Of a stretch of DNA of 64,000 nt, positions 62,567 through 64,000 are shown piece after piece (within the stretch, counting starts at the first letter, position 1; every line of letters starts with the position of its first letter). Where the stretch lies: contig OX463838.1 of the NCBI GenBank assembly GCA_949825065.1, positions 4,380,251-4,444,250 on the forward strand. The letters are read 5' to 3'. Below the pieces are notes generated by a model, which saw only the letters and a program-made list of their open reading frames with translations, did no database searches and was not told the origin of the DNA. Both the position numbers and the translations under genes were made by a program. This stretch comes from Odontocerum albicorne (lineage: Eukaryota > Arthropoda > Insecta > Trichoptera > Odontoceridae).

Positions 62567-63272
62567 TATTAATTACCTTAAAACTTATAATATTTTCTGT
62601 TTATTTAAAAAAATAATGGTATTTCTCATAAAAAAATTGTAATAAATAGTATGAGAAAACGAAAGCGGTCTTTTAAAGCTTAAACATGATAAAAATATAG
62701 ATTTCAACATATCCCTGAAACAATGAAAAAAAAAATTGAAATCCTGAATCGTTACTCTTTCCATTTTTAATGATTAAAGAAATTATTTAAAACAAATCTG
62801 GAAAAAACTTTCGCAAGTTTATCAATAAAAACTTCACATAACTAATTCATTTCACCAATAATTCTAAATGAGTATGAAATCAGATTACTTCAAAACTAAT
62901 GTGTGTAACATATTTCAAAATGTACTTATTCACATAACGAATAATTGTATTGATTTCCAAATTAAAACCACAAGTTACACGTGTAGCAATGTACGTAAGT
63001 AAAATAAATGAAATACAGTTAGGCTTCGCTAATCCGATTAAATAAGATGTGGGGGAGTGTGACTAAATCTAGATTAATGTAATAGAGTTATATCATGGAA
63101 GTAAAAAAAATATATAAAGTAAAGAAAACTCGTCAAATGAATGATAGAGTGGAAAGTAATGGTCATTCATAAGGATTTTCCACAGATGTTTTTGTTTTTT
63201 TTTTAAATAGTTCACTATTTTCTTTTATTTTTTTTTAAATGATGTCAATAAACAATCGTGTAACTTTTGGTA
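62567..63272. other. Upstream intron or flank
   Basis: AT-rich; no exon candidate ending with two codon bases (as E1 needs) could be supported here. Confidence 0.35.
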
Positions 63273-64000
63273 TACGAGGCATATCCAGAAACTCAGTGTA
63301 CTGAATTTTTGTAGGTTACAATTTATTTTAATTAAACAAAAAAAAATACGTGGTTACCGTAGTACATATGTAAGCTATTTTCGACATAGTCGCCATTCCT
63401 CTCAATGCAGGTGGTGAAGCGGGGTATCAACTTTTTGATGCCTTCCTCGAAGTAGTTTCCCGCCAACCCCTCCGTCCACTTCTCCACCTCCTCATTTACC
63501 TCCTCGTCGGTTGAAAACCTTTTTCCACCCATGTGCAGCTTCAGGGATGTAAAGAGATAGTAATCTGAAGGTGCTAGGTCAGGGAAATGCGCAGGATGGT
63601 TCAGGACATCCCATTTAAACGAGGCGAGCAGTTCCTTCGTGGTGTTGGCCGTGTGTGGTCTTGCATTGTCTTGCATCAGGCAGACTCCCTTTGTCAGCAT
63701 GCCTCTCCTCTTGTTCTGAATCGCCCTCCGCAATTTTTTTAGGGTCTCATAGTATCTTGCAGAGATCTTGATGGTCTCCCCTTGAGGCATATATTCAATT
63801 AAAATTATACCTTGACAGTCCCAAAACACGGATGCCATGATTTTCTTGGCTGAAATTGTGGTTTTGAACTTTTTGGCGGAGGGTGAAGAGGTGTGACGCC
63901 ACTGTTGAGACTGCCTTTTGGTTTCAGGCGTGTAGTGTGCAACCCAAGTTTCTTCTCTAGTAACGATGGAGCGGAGAAATTCATCTCCATGGAGTTTGCA
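63273..64000 (-). mobile_element. mariner element M9, cut by the window end
   Basis: Left end TACGAGGCATATCCAGAAAC. The minus-strand frame is open from 64000 to 63332: [84 protein letters not shown] and [10 protein letters not shown]. Unlike M1 and M5 the central catalytic region is present, but the usual GDET motif reads REET, so the first catalytic Asp appears replaced by Glu. The N-terminus lies beyond the window. Confidence 0.9.

Overview
This is an AT-rich nuclear segment from an animal, almost certainly an arthropod and probably an insect. Coding pieces are separated by GT-AG introns. The intergenic and intronic DNA is crowded with mariner, hAT, TTAA-flanked (piggyBac-like), RTE and other LINE, Penelope-like and tRNA-derived SINE sequences. 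Nothing resembles bacterial operons, phage or CRISPR. The species cannot be named from the sequence alone.

The main host gene lies on the minus strand from 61714 down to 14146. I traced 16 exons (E1 at 60929-61714 to E16 at 14146-14343). Every one has AG/GT borders, and the codon phase matches across all 15 junctions, giving about 4156 coding bases (about 1385 residues). The gene is open at both ends: E1 has a good splice acceptor, E16 a good donor, and no further exon was found in the window. The protein is rich in Ser, Pro, Thr and charged residues and looks mostly disordered. It has a Thr-Pro-Pro repeat and a coiled-coil-like stretch near its visible N-terminus and a small Cys/His cluster near its visible C-terminus. 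I do not recognise the family.

A second, compact gene lies on the plus strand at 2076-3101. It is a single-exon reading frame of 341 residues for a secreted Cys-rich protein ending in a calcium-binding EGF-like domain.

Layout: 1-1.7 kb, two TTAA-flanked MITEs; 2.1-3.1 kb, the EGF gene; 3.4-6.3 kb, a dead hAT transposase split by a LINE with a clear target duplication; 6.7-7.7 kb, a mariner; 8-11.1 kb, a TTAA-flanked element holding a LINE tail, an RTE retrotransposon and a 66-bp tandem repeat; 11-14 kb, Penelope ends, tandem repeats and LINE debris; 14.1-61.7 kb, the large gene with element-filled introns; 61.7-64 kb, upstream intron with two mariners, the second running off the window.

The most notable structures are: (1) eight extra copies of the exon 11 end plus its 5' splice site, arrayed in tandem inside the following intron, the first copy adding 13 codons in frame; (2) Penelope-like elements whose terminal repeats carry a hammerhead-like core and repeatedly sit as inverted pairs; (3) a SINE and a LINE sharing the same 3' tail; (4) two perfect 25-26 bp hairpins in introns; (5) four consecutive frame-neutral exons (E2-E5).
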